A stretch of DNA of 64,000 bases from an uncultured bacterium (GCA_943788935.1 CALSSE010000013.1:62001-126000); one strand, 5' to 3'; numbered from the stretch's first letter, positions 17,780 to 26,780 are shown. The notes: generated by a model not told the origin, from the sequence alone. Program-made: numbers and translations.

Positions 17780-19171
17780 ATGACCCAATATAGTGATGAT
17801 GATATCCTAAAACTGTCGGCCCTGAGACAAGCGCAGGCGGTACGCGAAGGGGAGCTCTCTTCAACCGACCTCGCCGAGCTTTATTTAGCTCGGATTAAGC
17901 AATATAATGAAGGGTTACAGGCCTTTGTAAATGTTCAGGCAGGTCGCGGCTTAAAAGCAGCTAAGCGAGCAGATATTATGAGAGCCCGCCTGCCTGCAGA
18001 TCAACTTCCAATCTTTCATGGAGTGCCTACAGGGATTAAGGATCTAGTACCCACAAAGTGGTCCTCTACACGCTTAGGTTCACGCGCCTATAAGTATTTT
18101 ATCTCTCCCTTTGACGCGCCTGTTACTAAGCTCATAAACGCCGGAGGATTTATTTCTCTTGGTAAATTAGCGACCTCAGAATTTGGCGTAATGCCCGTCA
18201 CCGAACCAGAGATTCACCCACCGACCCGAAACCCCTGGGACACCAGTCGAACCTCTGGTGGCTCTAGCGGAGGATCTAGTGCTGCGGTTGCAGCACATCT
18301 TATCCCTATCGCTCAAGGCTCAGATGGTGGTGGGTCGGTCAGGATTCCTTCGGCGCTCACTCATCTCTATGGATTTAAACCCTCTTTGTCTCTGCTCGGA
18401 AACCTACACGGGACATATAATCAGCTAGGGCTGAGTGTAATGGGGCCTTTGGCCCATTATGTAGATGATGCCGCCGCCATGCTCGACGTGATGGCGGGTC
18501 ATCCTACACAGGAGATGAGGCCTAACTCATGCCTGGCCGCCGCTCAAACGATGCCCCCGGCCTTGCGTATTCGACTGCTCACCGACACGCCTATCGGCGA
18601 TATAGATCCACAGATCTTGAAGGCGACTCTCGAGGTCGCAGACACCTTGCGTTCATTAGGTCACACCGTCGAAGAGGGCCCATCAGCCAAGGTGAGCATC
18701 GAAGAGTTCCTCCCTCTTTGGGAATACTCTGTCTCCTGTATTCCGGCGTTATCAGATCGTTATGTCCAACCCATTACCCGCTGGGTCAGACGTAACGGAA
18801 AAGAGGTCACTTTCGAGATGGCAGAGGCGAGACGGTTAAAGCTCGTTGAGCGAATCGAAGACTCTTTCGGAGGGGCTGATATCTTAATGTCGGCCACCGT
18901 ACCAAGGGCAGCGCCACTGATTGGCACTTATAATCGACCAAGCGATCCTGAGCAGGCTTTTTATGAAGCGGCAAACTTAGGGTCCCTTACCGCCGCGTTT
19001 AATATAACCCATGGACCCGCCGCGAGTTTACCGATTGGTTTAACTGAGGAAGGCTTACCCTTTGGGGTTCAAATTGGCGCTTATCCAGGTCGAGACCACC
19101 TACTTTTGTCATTGAGTCGACAAATTGAAGATCATCTCCCTTGGCATCATCGACGAGCACCCGTGTACTGA
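17780..19171 (+). CDS. Amidase, amidase-signature family
   Basis: 463 aa, no signal peptide, presumably cytoplasmic. The Ser-cisSer-Lys triad of the family is visible: Lys87 in TGIKD, Ser162 in the Gly/Ser-rich segment GGSSGGSSAAVAA, and nucleophile Ser186 in GSDGGGSVRIP. The spacing of 24 residues between the two serines is as expected. Hydrolyses an amide (carboxylic amide to acid plus ammonia); the substrate cannot be read. GatA is unlikely because no gatB/gatC neighbours are seen. It lies downstream of the IS with about 190 bp between, which holds no clear gene. Confidence 0.9.
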   Translation: MTQYSDDDILKLSALRQAQAVREGELSSTDLAELYLARIKQYNEGLQAFVNVQAGRGLKAAKRADIMRARLPADQLPIFHGVPTGIKDLVPTKWSSTRLGSRAYKYFISPFDAPVTKLINAGGFISLGKLATSEFGVMPVTEPEIHPPTRNPWDTSRTSGGSSGGSSAAVAAHLIPIAQGSDGGGSVRIPSALTHLYGFKPSLSLLGNLHGTYNQLGLSVMGPLAHYVDDAAAMLDVMAGHPTQEMRPNSCLAAAQTMPPALRIRLLTDTPIGDIDPQILKATLEVADTLRSLGHTVEEGPSAKVSIEEFLPLWEYSVSCIPALSDRYVQPITRWVRRNGKEVTFEMAEARRLKLVERIEDSFGGADILMSATVPRAAPLIGTYNRPSDPEQAFYEAANLGSLTAAFNITHGPAASLPIGLTEEGLPFGVQIGAYPGRDHLLLSLSRQIEDHLPWHHRRAPVY

Positions 19172-19276
19172 CTGATGAATCTGCTTGATCATTATATCGA
19201 CCATATCATCTCTAAAAATCAGTTGATAAACGACTCTATAAGAGAGCCTACTTGATCAAGTGAGTTTATTTAAGTC

Positions 19277-19283
19277 AAGGAGG
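19277..19283 (+). promoter_or_regulatory. Shine-Dalgarno site that fixes the start at 19290
   Basis: AAGGAGG six bases before ATG 19290. It lies inside the longer GTG-initiated frame (19260), so the shorter form is the real protein. Confidence 0.7.
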
Positions 19284-19289
19284 TTTGTT

Positions 19290-19505
19290 ATGGATCAAGG
19301 ATCGGCTATTTTTGTAAAAATGATGTGTAGCGTGATTGGGTTCGGATTTTTCTCTTATGGTAAAAAACAAAGAGCGCTTGTTCCTTTATTGGTAGGGCTC
19401 TCATTATTTGTAATCCCCTATTTTATCTCTAGTATGCCCATACTCCTCATGACCATTTTAGCGTTGATGATCACTCCCTATTTTATCCGATTTTCTATCG
19501 ATTAA
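19290..19505 (+). CDS. Small conserved two-TM membrane protein
   Basis: 71 aa starting at the ATG with the strong ribosome site. Two or three hydrophobic segments (about 8-22, 31-48, 50-66) surround a short basic loop SYGKKQRA. The pattern GFGFFSYGKKQRALVPLLVG...PYF matches a widespread family of about 70-residue membrane proteins that databases sometimes label amino acid transport protein without experimental support. Function unknown. A longer frame starts at GTG 19260 but would place the ribosome site inside the gene. Confidence 0.7.
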   Translation: MDQGSAIFVKMMCSVIGFGFFSYGKKQRALVPLLVGLSLFVIPYFISSMPILLMTILALMITPYFIRFSID

Positions 19506-19526
19506 GACCCTTCTCGAGCGCTACAG

Positions 19527-21212
19527 ATGAAGTCACTTATGACACAATACCGGTCATCAGTATGGATCATGTCTCTCGGACTTTATCTCCTCACGCTCAT
19601 GAATGTTGGGCCTCTCCCCCTCGAACTAGACCGCCTTAGCCTCTCTTCTGCTTACGCTTGGAAGAGAAGCAAGAGCAAGAGAAAGAGCAAGAGCAAGAGC
19701 AAGAGCAAGAGCAAGAGCAAGAGCAAGAGAAAGAGCAAGAGCAAGAGAAAGAGCAAGAGCAAGAGAAAGAGCAAGAGCAAGAGCAAGAGCAAGACCAAGA
19801 CCAAGACCAAGCGTAAAAAGAGCCGTGTTCAACGACGGACAAAGGGCAAACGATCGAAGCCCTCATCAAGGAGTCGGGGCAGACGTACCGGGGTTAAGTC
19901 GGTGTGGAGACGAGACGGGGCAACAGGAAACAGTGCCCGTCGGTGGAGAGAGAGCAGACGACGAGTGTCAAGTCGTGCCCAACACCCTCAAGGCTCATCG
20001 ACGCTTGGACAGCGATATACTAGGCAACGACAAGCAAGGATCGAGCTCTACCTCTCCACAACTCCTCCTCCACGCTCTCGCTTTCACTCTAATGTCGACT
20101 CTGATTACTCTACCGATAAGAGCGATCACTCATTAGGACTGACTCAACCAGGAGGAGCGGTATCAACAACCATTATTGAACCTCAGACACCGATGATCAA
20201 TCTCGGGTTGATAAGTTTAGGTCCCGACAGCTGGATCGATGATCTAGAGTTAGAGACCTCTACCACCATGTGGGACTTCAACTCGCCCCTCATTCAATCT
20301 AGTGATGACGATTGGAGCGCTGTAAGGACCGAGACCGCTTATCAGATTACCCCGACCATCCTCTATCGTGGTCAGCTCAACCTATACAGCCGTTGGCTCG
20401 ACTTCTCGATGAGCTATGAGTCACAGGCCGGAGTCCGCTTCCTCGGAGAGGGTGGGAGTTTACTCAATTTGGCATTAGCGATCCCTGACCTCATCCCGGC
20501 GCTCGCTCCGCTCAGCGTTAGTTATCATCGGACTCGCTTCGCCCAAGGGATGGTGTCATTGAGGGCATCAGGGCAGGGTGCTATAGAGCGACAGGTCTTC
20601 TCCATGGACATCGATCGTTATGAAGGTCGATGGGCGCTGAATAGAGGTCACTCATCGAGCCTAGCGGCCTCGATTTTCATGGGATATGATCGTCGCGGAC
20701 TACCTAGACACATCTACCTCAAAGAACGAGTGAGCATAGGGGAGGAAGAGAGCTATCACATCTACTCGGATATCTCTGACCAAATGTTATGGACGGTCTC
20801 CAAGACTTGGGATCTCGGTATCACCGCCGATATAGAGGCGAGTGACCAACTACGCTTTAACATTGACGCCCTCTTTGGTTTAGGCGGTTATGAGCTCTTC
20901 ACTCCGCTAGAGGGACAAAGTTTAGACCGAGGTACCCTCTTGAGCCTCGGCTTCAAGCTAGGCGTTGAATACGCGGTTCCCTTGAACTCATGGCTCACAT
21001 TCAAGACCTCATATTTATTATCAGCGAGGAGCTTTGAACCCATCGGCCTCCCCGATCAGCTCAGCGCGGACCTTAAGCGGGAGTGGACGAGCACCAACGA
21101 TCTCTCTCTAGGCTTTGGCACAATCGACTTACTCCATCGCGCTTGGGTGAGCTTAGTCTTCAATATCGCGACCCGCTCCATCTCTGCCGCAGAGCTGCTC
21201 GACGACGAGTGA
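19527..21212 (+). CDS. Exported protein with Lys/Ser repeat and probable outer-membrane barrel
   Basis: 561 aa. Signal peptide about 1-45 ending ...SSAYAW. Then a striking (KSKSKR)n repeat to about residue 97, followed by an Arg/Ser-rich segment to about 180: a very basic region of some 130 residues. From about 240 the sequence shows alternating amphipathic strands (GRWALNRGHSSSLAASIFMGY, TWDLGITADIEASDQLRFNIDALFGLGG), typical of an outer-membrane beta-barrel. Inference: the basic tail may bind peptidoglycan, LPS, DNA or polyphosphate. It ends convergent with the regA-like gene. No family name can be given. Confidence 0.7.
   Translation: MKSLMTQYRSSVWIMSLGLYLLTLMNVGPLPLELDRLSLSSAYAWKRSKSKRKSKSKSKSKSKSKSKRKSKSKRKSKSKRKSKSKSKSKTKTKTKRKKSRVQRRTKGKRSKPSSRSRGRRTGVKSVWRRDGATGNSARRWRESRRRVSSRAQHPQGSSTLGQRYTRQRQARIELYLSTTPPPRSRFHSNVDSDYSTDKSDHSLGLTQPGGAVSTTIIEPQTPMINLGLISLGPDSWIDDLELETSTTMWDFNSPLIQSSDDDWSAVRTETAYQITPTILYRGQLNLYSRWLDFSMSYESQAGVRFLGEGGSLLNLALAIPDLIPALAPLSVSYHRTRFAQGMVSLRASGQGAIERQVFSMDIDRYEGRWALNRGHSSSLAASIFMGYDRRGLPRHIYLKERVSIGEEESYHIYSDISDQMLWTVSKTWDLGITADIEASDQLRFNIDALFGLGGYELFTPLEGQSLDRGTLLSLGFKLGVEYAVPLNSWLTFKTSYLLSARSFEPIGLPDQLSADLKREWTSTNDLSLGFGTIDLLHRAWVSLVFNIATRSISAAELLDDE
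19661..19812. repeat. Purine-rich microsatellite (aagagc)n encoding KS repeats
   Basis: About 150 bp of 6-bp units aagagc/aagaga/aagacc, all purines plus C on the plus strand. It encodes Lys-Ser/Arg repeats right after the signal peptide of the barrel protein. A polypurine tract of this length could also form unusual DNA structure. The unit length preserves the frame. Confidence 0.9.
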
Positions 21213-21272
21213 ACGACTCTCATTAGGAGTTAATCGTTGGTCTCGATTTTGGATCTTCGTAGAGATCGCCCT

Positions 21273-21920
21273 TTAACTCTTACTAGGATACTTCGATAGC
21301 TTACGTTGTAAGGTACGGCGATGCATCCCGAGAGCAGCGGCAGTCTTACGAATGTTCCCCCCACACTCGGTGAGGACACGGTTAATATACTCCCACTCAA
21401 CTTTAGCCAAACTAGGTACCTCGATCGGTTCATTATTTTGAAGAGTAGAGCGCTCCTTACCTATATCCGCCTCCACGTCTTCAAAGTCTTGGAGGAGAGC
21501 GCGCTCAATCTCTTCTACGCCTACCGGCTTCTGTAAATAGTTCTTAGCGCCAAGACGCACAGCCTCAATAGCGGTAGCTATACTTCCATAGGCAGTGAGG
21601 ACCACGACTCTCGTCTCCGGATCAACAGTCAATAACTCAGCGACGATATTCAAGCCCCATTCACCCTGTAGACGAAGATCAACAAGCGCCAATTCAGCAC
21701 TGTTTAAGCGAGCATGCTCAATCGCTGAAGCGCCATCAGCGAAAGAATGAACCTCATAACCTCTACGAGAGAGTGACCGACCCAACCGTTCTCGAAAACG
21801 GTAATCGTCATCGACGATCATCAAGCTAATCTTTTCTACACTGTCAGCAGGATCGAAGATCTCTGGCGCTGCGTTATGCTCACTGACATTGGAATATTTG
21901 AGGTCTTTTACAGGAGTCAC
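21273..21920 (-). CDS. regA: RegA/PrrA-like response regulator
   Basis: 215 aa. An N-terminal receiver domain with acidic pocket IVDDD and phospho-acceptor Asp81 (ALVDLRL), conserved Thr/Lys (VVLTAYGS, YLQKPV), then a Fis-type helix-turn-helix near residues 185-210 (GGNIRKTAAALGMHRRTLQRKL). The MHRRTLQRKL ending is characteristic of the RegA/PrrA/ActR redox regulators. It follows the RegB-like kinase by 33 bp and is the last gene of the mbnP-mbnH operon, so it probably controls that operon and/or the divergent MopE-like gene. Starts with GTG. The name is by domain similarity, not proven orthology. Confidence 0.85.
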   Translation of the reverse strand: MTPVKDLKYSNVSEHNAAPEIFDPADSVEKISLMIVDDDYRFRERLGRSLSRRGYEVHSFADGASAIEHARLNSAELALVDLRLQGEWGLNIVAELLTVDPETRVVVLTAYGSIATAIEAVRLGAKNYLQKPVGVEEIERALLQDFEDVEADIGKERSTLQNNEPIEVPSLAKVEWEYINRVLTECGGNIRKTAAALGMHRRTLQRKLSKYPSKS

Positions 21921-21953
21921 CGAATCTCATCTCTCTTATTTGCTTAAGTGATC

Positions 21954-23303
21954 TCACATCATTTGCAGGGGTAACCACACTGTGACAGTGGTGCCTACCC
22001 CTTGTCTAGAATCTACCATAAGTTTACCACCTAAGCGCTCGATGAGAGATCTCGACATAAACACCCCTAAACCCATACCCACTCCCTCTCTGGTAGTGAA
22101 GAAGGGGTCTCCATAACGAGAGAGGGTCTCTCTGCTCATCCCACAGCCTCTATCTCGAATTTTGATCTGTACACCAGCGTCTTGCAAAATAGCCGAGAGC
22201 CACACTTCACTCTCTGTTGGTGACGCCTGATGAGCATTACGGATCAGCTGAATCAGCGCTTGAGAAGTCGCTTCAAAGGGCCAAGTTAGCATAGAGAGCT
22301 GAGGATCAATAGAGAGCTTGACGTCACCGACTAACTCTTCTCGTCTCTCAAGATCTGTGAAGAAGGTAGCCGCCTCTAACGGGGAGATTGACTCACCCGT
22401 CAGCTCTCCTGCTGAGCTTGAGAGTCGTCTCAGCACTCTACTCGCTCGCTCTATTTCATCATTAATGAGGGTTAAGTCTTGTAAGAGCTCCTCTGATTCC
22501 CCACGCTCTCTGAGCTGAGCTTCTAGGTCACTCGTAACTACCCGTATTGTCCCCAACGGATTACCTACCTCATGCGCTGCACCAGCAGCAAGAGCAGCTA
22601 GACCGAGTAGCTTCTCCCCTTCTAGTCGCTGCTCTCGCTCTCGTTGAAGGTCCTCAGAGAGTTTTGAAACAAAGAGTCCAATGGCAATAGCGGCAATGGT
22701 GTACGCGAGCCACATTCCCTGAAGGTGTAACGAGAAAGATGAGGCGTGATGGGCGTGTCCATGACCACCCCCTAGAGTTGGTGGTAGAGGATGGTAAAAC
22801 CAAAAGATCAATGCATAACAAATACTTGAGGACAGCACCGTCAACCATGTCCATAGAGTATTAGTCATCATCGCGGCTAGCATCACCAAGATGAGATAAA
22901 GTACCGAGAAAGGATTGGCGGGTCCGCCGCTATAGCTGAGCAAAACCGTCAAGATCATGACATCAGCGATCAGTGAGAGGCCAATCTTTGCTTGTGTGAT
23001 ATGAGCTCGCTTGAAGAGCATCGCGCCGATAAAATTATTGATCCCCATAAACGCTAAAGAGAGAGCGAGCGCTGAGCTAGGAAGTTGAGTCTCAGTGAAG
23101 GTCAGACAACCGACGAGAAGCGCTGTAAAAAAAACCAAAACTAACCATCGCAGATAGAATAGCTTTCGCAGAGCACTATAGAGATGAACCTGTAACTCCA
23201 TAGAAGAGATAAGGCGGAAAGGTTCACTCTCGTAACTGCTTGTCTCATGAGTCTCGGACATCATAGCCCCTAAGAGGATATTTCGATAAAGTGTAAGGGC
23301 CAT
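21954..23303 (-). CDS. regB: RegB/PrrB-like membrane sensor histidine kinase
   Basis: 449 aa. Six predicted TM segments in residues about 45-215. Between TMs lies GGPANPF (126-132), the quinone-binding heptapeptide type of RegB. The loop before the last TM is His-rich (GGGHGHAHHASS, about 178-189). H-box AAHEVGNPLGTI with His244, then N-box RNAHQA, DRGCGM and GVGMGLGVFM ATP-binding motifs. In RegB a redox-active Cys sits in ADRCRxIL after the H-box; here the matching segment is IERASRVL, so that Cys is absent (Ala287). Followed by RegA-like regulator, preceded by barrel protein. An alternative start is Met14/15 (23264/23261). Probably senses respiratory redox state or metal, signalling to RegA. 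Confidence 0.85.
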   Translation of the reverse strand: MALTLYRNILLGAMMSETHETSSYESEPFRLISSMELQVHLYSALRKLFYLRWLVLVFFTALLVGCLTFTETQLPSSALALSLAFMGINNFIGAMLFKRAHITQAKIGLSLIADVMILTVLLSYSGGPANPFSVLYLILVMLAAMMTNTLWTWLTVLSSSICYALIFWFYHPLPPTLGGGHGHAHHASSFSLHLQGMWLAYTIAAIAIGLFVSKLSEDLQREREQRLEGEKLLGLAALAAGAAHEVGNPLGTIRVVTSDLEAQLRERGESEELLQDLTLINDEIERASRVLRRLSSSAGELTGESISPLEAATFFTDLERREELVGDVKLSIDPQLSMLTWPFEATSQALIQLIRNAHQASPTESEVWLSAILQDAGVQIKIRDRGCGMSRETLSRYGDPFFTTREGVGMGLGVFMSRSLIERLGGKLMVDSRQGVGTTVTVWLPLQMM

Positions 23304-23328
23304 AGAGCCTTATTCAGAGCGGTCATGA

Positions 23329-24363
23329 TTACCCCTCTGAACGACTGAGCGAGGCGCCCCAAGAGAAATGACAGCCGACTCTGACTTGAGAACTCTGTAC
23401 TAATTGAGGGCTCTTCACTTCCGCCCATGGAGTTAACATACCACCGAGGCGACAGCGAACTCGGCGATATATCATCATCGAGGTGCTGAGTTCAGCGTTT
23501 ATCTGCTGTCGACCACCAACGAATAGCGAGCCTTGTGATGACTCGGGCGCATATATTTGATCGGAGAGATGCCTCGACCAGCTACCCCCAAGCTCAATCG
23601 CTCCTCTACTCCATAGCCACCAAGTGAGCCCAAGACGCGCCGAGAAATCACTGCCCCATCGAATCAGGTCTCTCGTCTTATGAAGCGGTGATGAAAAGCC
23701 CACCGCCTGAGTAATGATCAGCTGAGGGAGAACGGACCAACGGCCATATAATCCTAGAGAGGAGCTCCATACGTCAGCGCCGAGGCTAGTCTGCGCATTA
23801 AATGTATTACGATTAATCACGCCACCTGCTTGAGGAATAACCTCGCTATCGCTGAGCGTTTCATCGGGAGAGTAGCGACCCGTAGGCGCTATGAGTCCAA
23901 GAGCGAGCGACAGAGTAAATGTTGAAGAGGGTAGATCAATTCCCGATTCAATCAATGAGAATTGATAGCTAAGAGAGAGGTCTCCAACTCCCATGAGGAT
24001 CGTCTCAACGCCTGAGCGATCGAGACGATTAAAGCGTCCGAGCGGCACAGTGACCATTATATTTTGTCGCGTGCTTAGTCGATAGCGCTGACTAAGCTTG
24101 ATCAATTGGGTATCGAGTGATCCGAGATAGATCTCGGGTCGATCACTCATGCTACGCCATAGACCGCTCTCGAACTGTAAACTCGTCTCGAAGTAACAAC
24201 GTTCACTGAGGTTAGACCATGATGTAGAGAGAAGAGGAGTGTTTCCCCCGGCTCGGGAAGTCATTGAACTATGATGACCCCAGACAGACTCGGCTGAAAT
24301 CAAGTGAACACATGTAATGAGGAGAAAGAGAGAAGTCGATCTCAGCGTACAAAGCACCCTCAT
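23329..24363 (-). CDS. Outer-membrane barrel-type protein in the mbnPH operon
   Basis: 344 aa from ATG 24363, which overlaps the stop of the upstream di-haem gene as TGATG, a coupled arrangement. This start gives a clean signal peptide (MRVLCTLRSTSLFLLITCVHLISAESVWG). The longer frame to 24384 would put charged residues in front. The rest is beta-strand rich with GLIAPTGRY and repeated aromatic/Gly strands, resembling transporter/phenol-degradation-type (MetA-like) outer-membrane barrels. Position between MbnH-like and RegB-like genes suggests a role in moving copper or an electron carrier across the outer membrane, but this is inference from context only. Confidence 0.72.
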   Translation of the reverse strand: MRVLCTLRSTSLFLLITCVHLISAESVWGHHSSMTSRAGGNTPLLSTSWSNLSERCYFETSLQFESGLWRSMSDRPEIYLGSLDTQLIKLSQRYRLSTRQNIMVTVPLGRFNRLDRSGVETILMGVGDLSLSYQFSLIESGIDLPSSTFTLSLALGLIAPTGRYSPDETLSDSEVIPQAGGVINRNTFNAQTSLGADVWSSSLGLYGRWSVLPQLIITQAVGFSSPLHKTRDLIRWGSDFSARLGLTWWLWSRGAIELGGSWSRHLSDQIYAPESSQGSLFVGGRQQINAELSTSMMIYRRVRCRLGGMLTPWAEVKSPQLVQSSQVRVGCHFSWGASLSRSEG

Positions 24364-25553
24364 CACTCTCCCATCATCAGCCAAGGGTCAGCGAAACGCT
24401 CATCGTTTAGAAATGCTTCATCGGTGAGAGTGAGTAAGAAGTTGATCAAGTCTTCTCGCTCTTGGTCGGTGAGAACAAAACCACTGACGAACTCACTCTT
24501 GAGGGGATTGCCTCGACCATCACCTGCGAGGCTTCCCTCTTCAATGAGACGTCCACCAGCCTCATAAAATCGTATAACCTCTTCCAAGGTCTCCATTGAG
24601 CCATCATGCATATAAGGCGCTGTCACCTCAATGTTACGAAGCGTTGGTGCCTTAAAATGACCCATATCTTTAGGATCTCCAGTGATCTCAAAGACACCGT
24701 AACTACCCATAGGGTAGCCTCCCTGATTCCCGATATTATAGAGTCCTGTATTATGAAAGGCGATCTCGAGGTTAAGGGTGTTTTGATGGGCGGTAGAGAA
24801 ACTAAAATTAAATCCACCATGACAATGATGACACTCAAGTTTCTCGGAGAAGAACAGATCCATTCCTCTTAGCGCTGAATCAGAGATCGCGTCACGCTCT
24901 TGGTGATAGATATAGCGATCAAAAGAGGAATTACCCGAGATAAGCGAGCGAGTGAAAGCCCCTAGGGCATCTACCACCTCTGCTAGGCTCAGTCGCCCCT
25001 CTGATTGAGGGTAGGCCGCTTGATATAGACCTTCATAAACGGGGTCAGCGTGAAGACGAGCTAACACTTCATCCTCATACCCCGTGATTCCCATCTCTAC
25101 AGGACGCTCACCAAACAAGGGGATCACGATCTGCTCTTCAAGGAGATCAATACTAGGATTTGCCCAAGTAAAAGTGCTGTTATAGACGGCATTCGCCAGT
25201 GACATTGAATTTCGAGGCGTCTCTTGACCGGTAGAGCCCGTAGATCGAGACTCCCCATCGGTGAACGCTAGCCTCTGTTCATGACAGCTAGAGCAGCTCT
25301 GAGTCTGATTACCTGAGACCCGATGGTCATAAAACAGGTGACGACCGAGCTCTATTTTCTCTGCATTCATCAGCTTATCGATGGGAACGCTCGGTGTAGG
25401 AAACCCTAGAGGAAGATCACCAGACCACCCGTTCATCATGGAAAGACCGCCATTATCAATCCCCGATGCCCTCTTAGGGTCAGAGTCGCAAGCCCATAAA
25501 GAGCCTATTGATATGGCCAACACTAGGAGAGAGAACCAAGAGGTCTTCATCAT
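24363..25553 (-). CDS. mbnH: MbnH-like di-haem cytochrome c peroxidase family enzyme (MauG/CcpA type)
   Basis: 396 aa. Lipoprotein signal with LWAC (Cys22), so periplasmic and membrane-tethered. Two c-type haem sites: CSSCH at 87-91 and CHHCH at 241-245. Flanking signatures of the di-haem peroxidase/MauG family are clear (ELGRHLFYDHRVSGNQTQSC; GHFKAPTLRNIEVTAPYMHDG; TLEEVIRFYEAGG). Next to an MbnP-like protein it is best read as MbnH, the partner known to oxidise a conserved Trp of MbnP to kynurenine so that MbnP can bind copper. No methanobactin biosynthesis genes (mbnB/mbnC) are present. Gap to mbnP 41 bp after its stop, overlap with the next gene 1 bp: one operon. The alternative is a plain H2O2-detoxifying peroxidase. 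Confidence 0.85.
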   Translation of the reverse strand: MMKTSWFSLLVLAISIGSLWACDSDPKRASGIDNGGLSMMNGWSGDLPLGFPTPSVPIDKLMNAEKIELGRHLFYDHRVSGNQTQSCSSCHEQRLAFTDGESRSTGSTGQETPRNSMSLANAVYNSTFTWANPSIDLLEEQIVIPLFGERPVEMGITGYEDEVLARLHADPVYEGLYQAAYPQSEGRLSLAEVVDALGAFTRSLISGNSSFDRYIYHQERDAISDSALRGMDLFFSEKLECHHCHGGFNFSFSTAHQNTLNLEIAFHNTGLYNIGNQGGYPMGSYGVFEITGDPKDMGHFKAPTLRNIEVTAPYMHDGSMETLEEVIRFYEAGGRLIEEGSLAGDGRGNPLKSEFVSGFVLTDQEREDLINFLLTLTDEAFLNDERFADPWLMMGE

Positions 25554-25594
25554 CGACTCGCTATTTGTAAGGTAGTTAACGCTAGCTTCTAAAC

Positions 25595-26653
25595 TCAGTG
25601 CCCGCTGTGGTCATCGCCGCTGTGGTCATCGCCGCTGTGGTCATCGCCGCTGTGGTCATCGCCGCTGTGGTCATCGCCGCTGTGGTCATCGCCGCTGTGG
25701 TCATCGCCGCTGTGGTCATCGCCGCTGTGGTCATCGCCGCTGTGATCATTATTAATTGCTCGGAAAACTGAACAAGACCCCCCCTCGCAGGCTGAGCTCT
25801 CACCAGTGCTAAAGTCTAAACCAAGGTTTTGATACAGCGGCTCACATTCAAGAGACTCAAGCGGCATAGACATACAACCAACAGGAGTTTCTTCCGTGTT
25901 CGAGCTGAGGTCGATACCGCTGAGTAGACCTCTTAAATCAAGCGCGAGATGCTGTGAGCTGAGATCAAAAGAGTCAATCGTAATCCAAGGAGCATTCATC
26001 TTGGCGCAAGGTGACTCTGGAGCGATCACCGCCGCTTCTGACTCACAGCCAGTGCTTCCCAAGTGGAAGAGCCAAGGAGTCAACGAATCACCATTCTCTT
26101 GTAAGAGTTCTACTCGCGCGAACTTATAGCCTCTCTGCCACACCCAAAACATAGAGCTCGTGTTTAACGGCGCCTGAGCGGCTGTGACGTCCTGATGATT
26201 GAGCTCAAAGGGGACTCCGACTCTAAAGCGAATGGACTCATAATCACCAGCGGGGATCATCCCTTTCAGCTGATGGTTCATGAGTAAGTTACCGCTCTCA
26301 TCACAGTTTTGACTGCCGTCTTCATAATCAAGGAGAGTGACTCTCCCATCGCTCCACTCACCATCTGCTTCCATCTCAAAACTCACCCAGTCGCCTGCAG
26401 TATTCTTCAGCTCAACGTCATAAACGAAGAGTCGGAGGTCTTGAAGATACATGTTGGGGTCTGCGTCTTCTGAAAGTGCAAAAGGTGCTCCACAGCTCAC
26501 ATGAGTATCTCCCGAGATCGCATGAAACATAATTGTCTGCTCTTGAGGACCGCTAGGGGTCTCTTCGTCGCTCTCTTCACCGCAAGCGAATAAGCAGAGC
26601 GCGCTCGCCATCAGTGAAACAAAATATACTTTATTGAAGAGTGTGCTCATCAT
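25595..26653 (-). CDS. mbnP: MbnP-family copper-binding lipoprotein with (DHSGD)n tail
   Basis: 352 aa from ATG 26653; the GTG two codons earlier is part of the ribosome site gaggtg, so I prefer the ATG. Lipobox LFAC (Cys24). The core matches the MbnP family: early Cys (HVSCG), QDLRLFVYDVEL, GDYESIRFRVGVP, and the WxWxxGY segment MFWVWQRGYKF (Trp170 and Trp172) that contains the Trp converted to kynurenine in known MbnP. A further Cys pair follows (GSTGCES). The last about 50 residues are ten DHSGD repeats, an acidic His-rich tail that could bind copper or zinc in several equivalents; I know of no standard MbnP with this. First gene of a five-gene operon with MbnH, a barrel protein, and RegB/RegA. 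Confidence 0.85.
   Translation of the reverse strand: MMSTLFNKVYFVSLMASALCLFACGEESDEETPSGPQEQTIMFHAISGDTHVSCGAPFALSEDADPNMYLQDLRLFVYDVELKNTAGDWVSFEMEADGEWSDGRVTLLDYEDGSQNCDESGNLLMNHQLKGMIPAGDYESIRFRVGVPFELNHQDVTAAQAPLNTSSMFWVWQRGYKFARVELLQENGDSLTPWLFHLGSTGCESEAAVIAPESPCAKMNAPWITIDSFDLSSQHLALDLRGLLSGIDLSSNTEETPVGCMSMPLESLECEPLYQNLGLDFSTGESSACEGGSCSVFRAINNDHSGDDHSGDDHSGDDHSGDDHSGDDHSGDDHSGDDHSGDDHSGDDHSGH
25606..25748. repeat. 15-bp tandem repeat, about ten copies (His-Asp metal-binding tail)
   Basis: Unit gctgtggtcatcgcc, nearly perfect, at the 3' end of the mbnP-like gene. It encodes DHSGD. Only the outermost copy differs (tgatca for tggtca). Perfect repeats of this length are prone to slippage, so metal-binding capacity could vary between cells. 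Confidence 0.92.
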
Positions 26654-26780
26654 AATCACCTCGCTGTTATTTACCGTTTGTTTGTTATTTATCGGTGTTG
26701 ATACAGACAGCTTATTAGCGGATCTCTCTCTCCATAGCGATGTGGCAGATTGTCACCCCCCCTCTATTCGCTCTAACAGA

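Noticed and set aside
19260..19289. GTG 19260 as start of the small membrane protein
   Set aside because: The strong AAGGAGG lies inside this extension and points to ATG 19290.
19626..19869. Minus-strand LALALA and CSCSCS frames
   Set aside because: Shadows of the (aagagc)n repeat.
24363..25553. Plain cytochrome c peroxidase for H2O2 defence
   Set aside because: Not excluded, but adjacency to an MbnP-family protein makes the MbnH role more likely.
25595..26653. Methanobactin biosynthesis locus
   Set aside because: No mbnA precursor or mbnB/mbnC genes are nearby; only the MbnP/MbnH pair is present.
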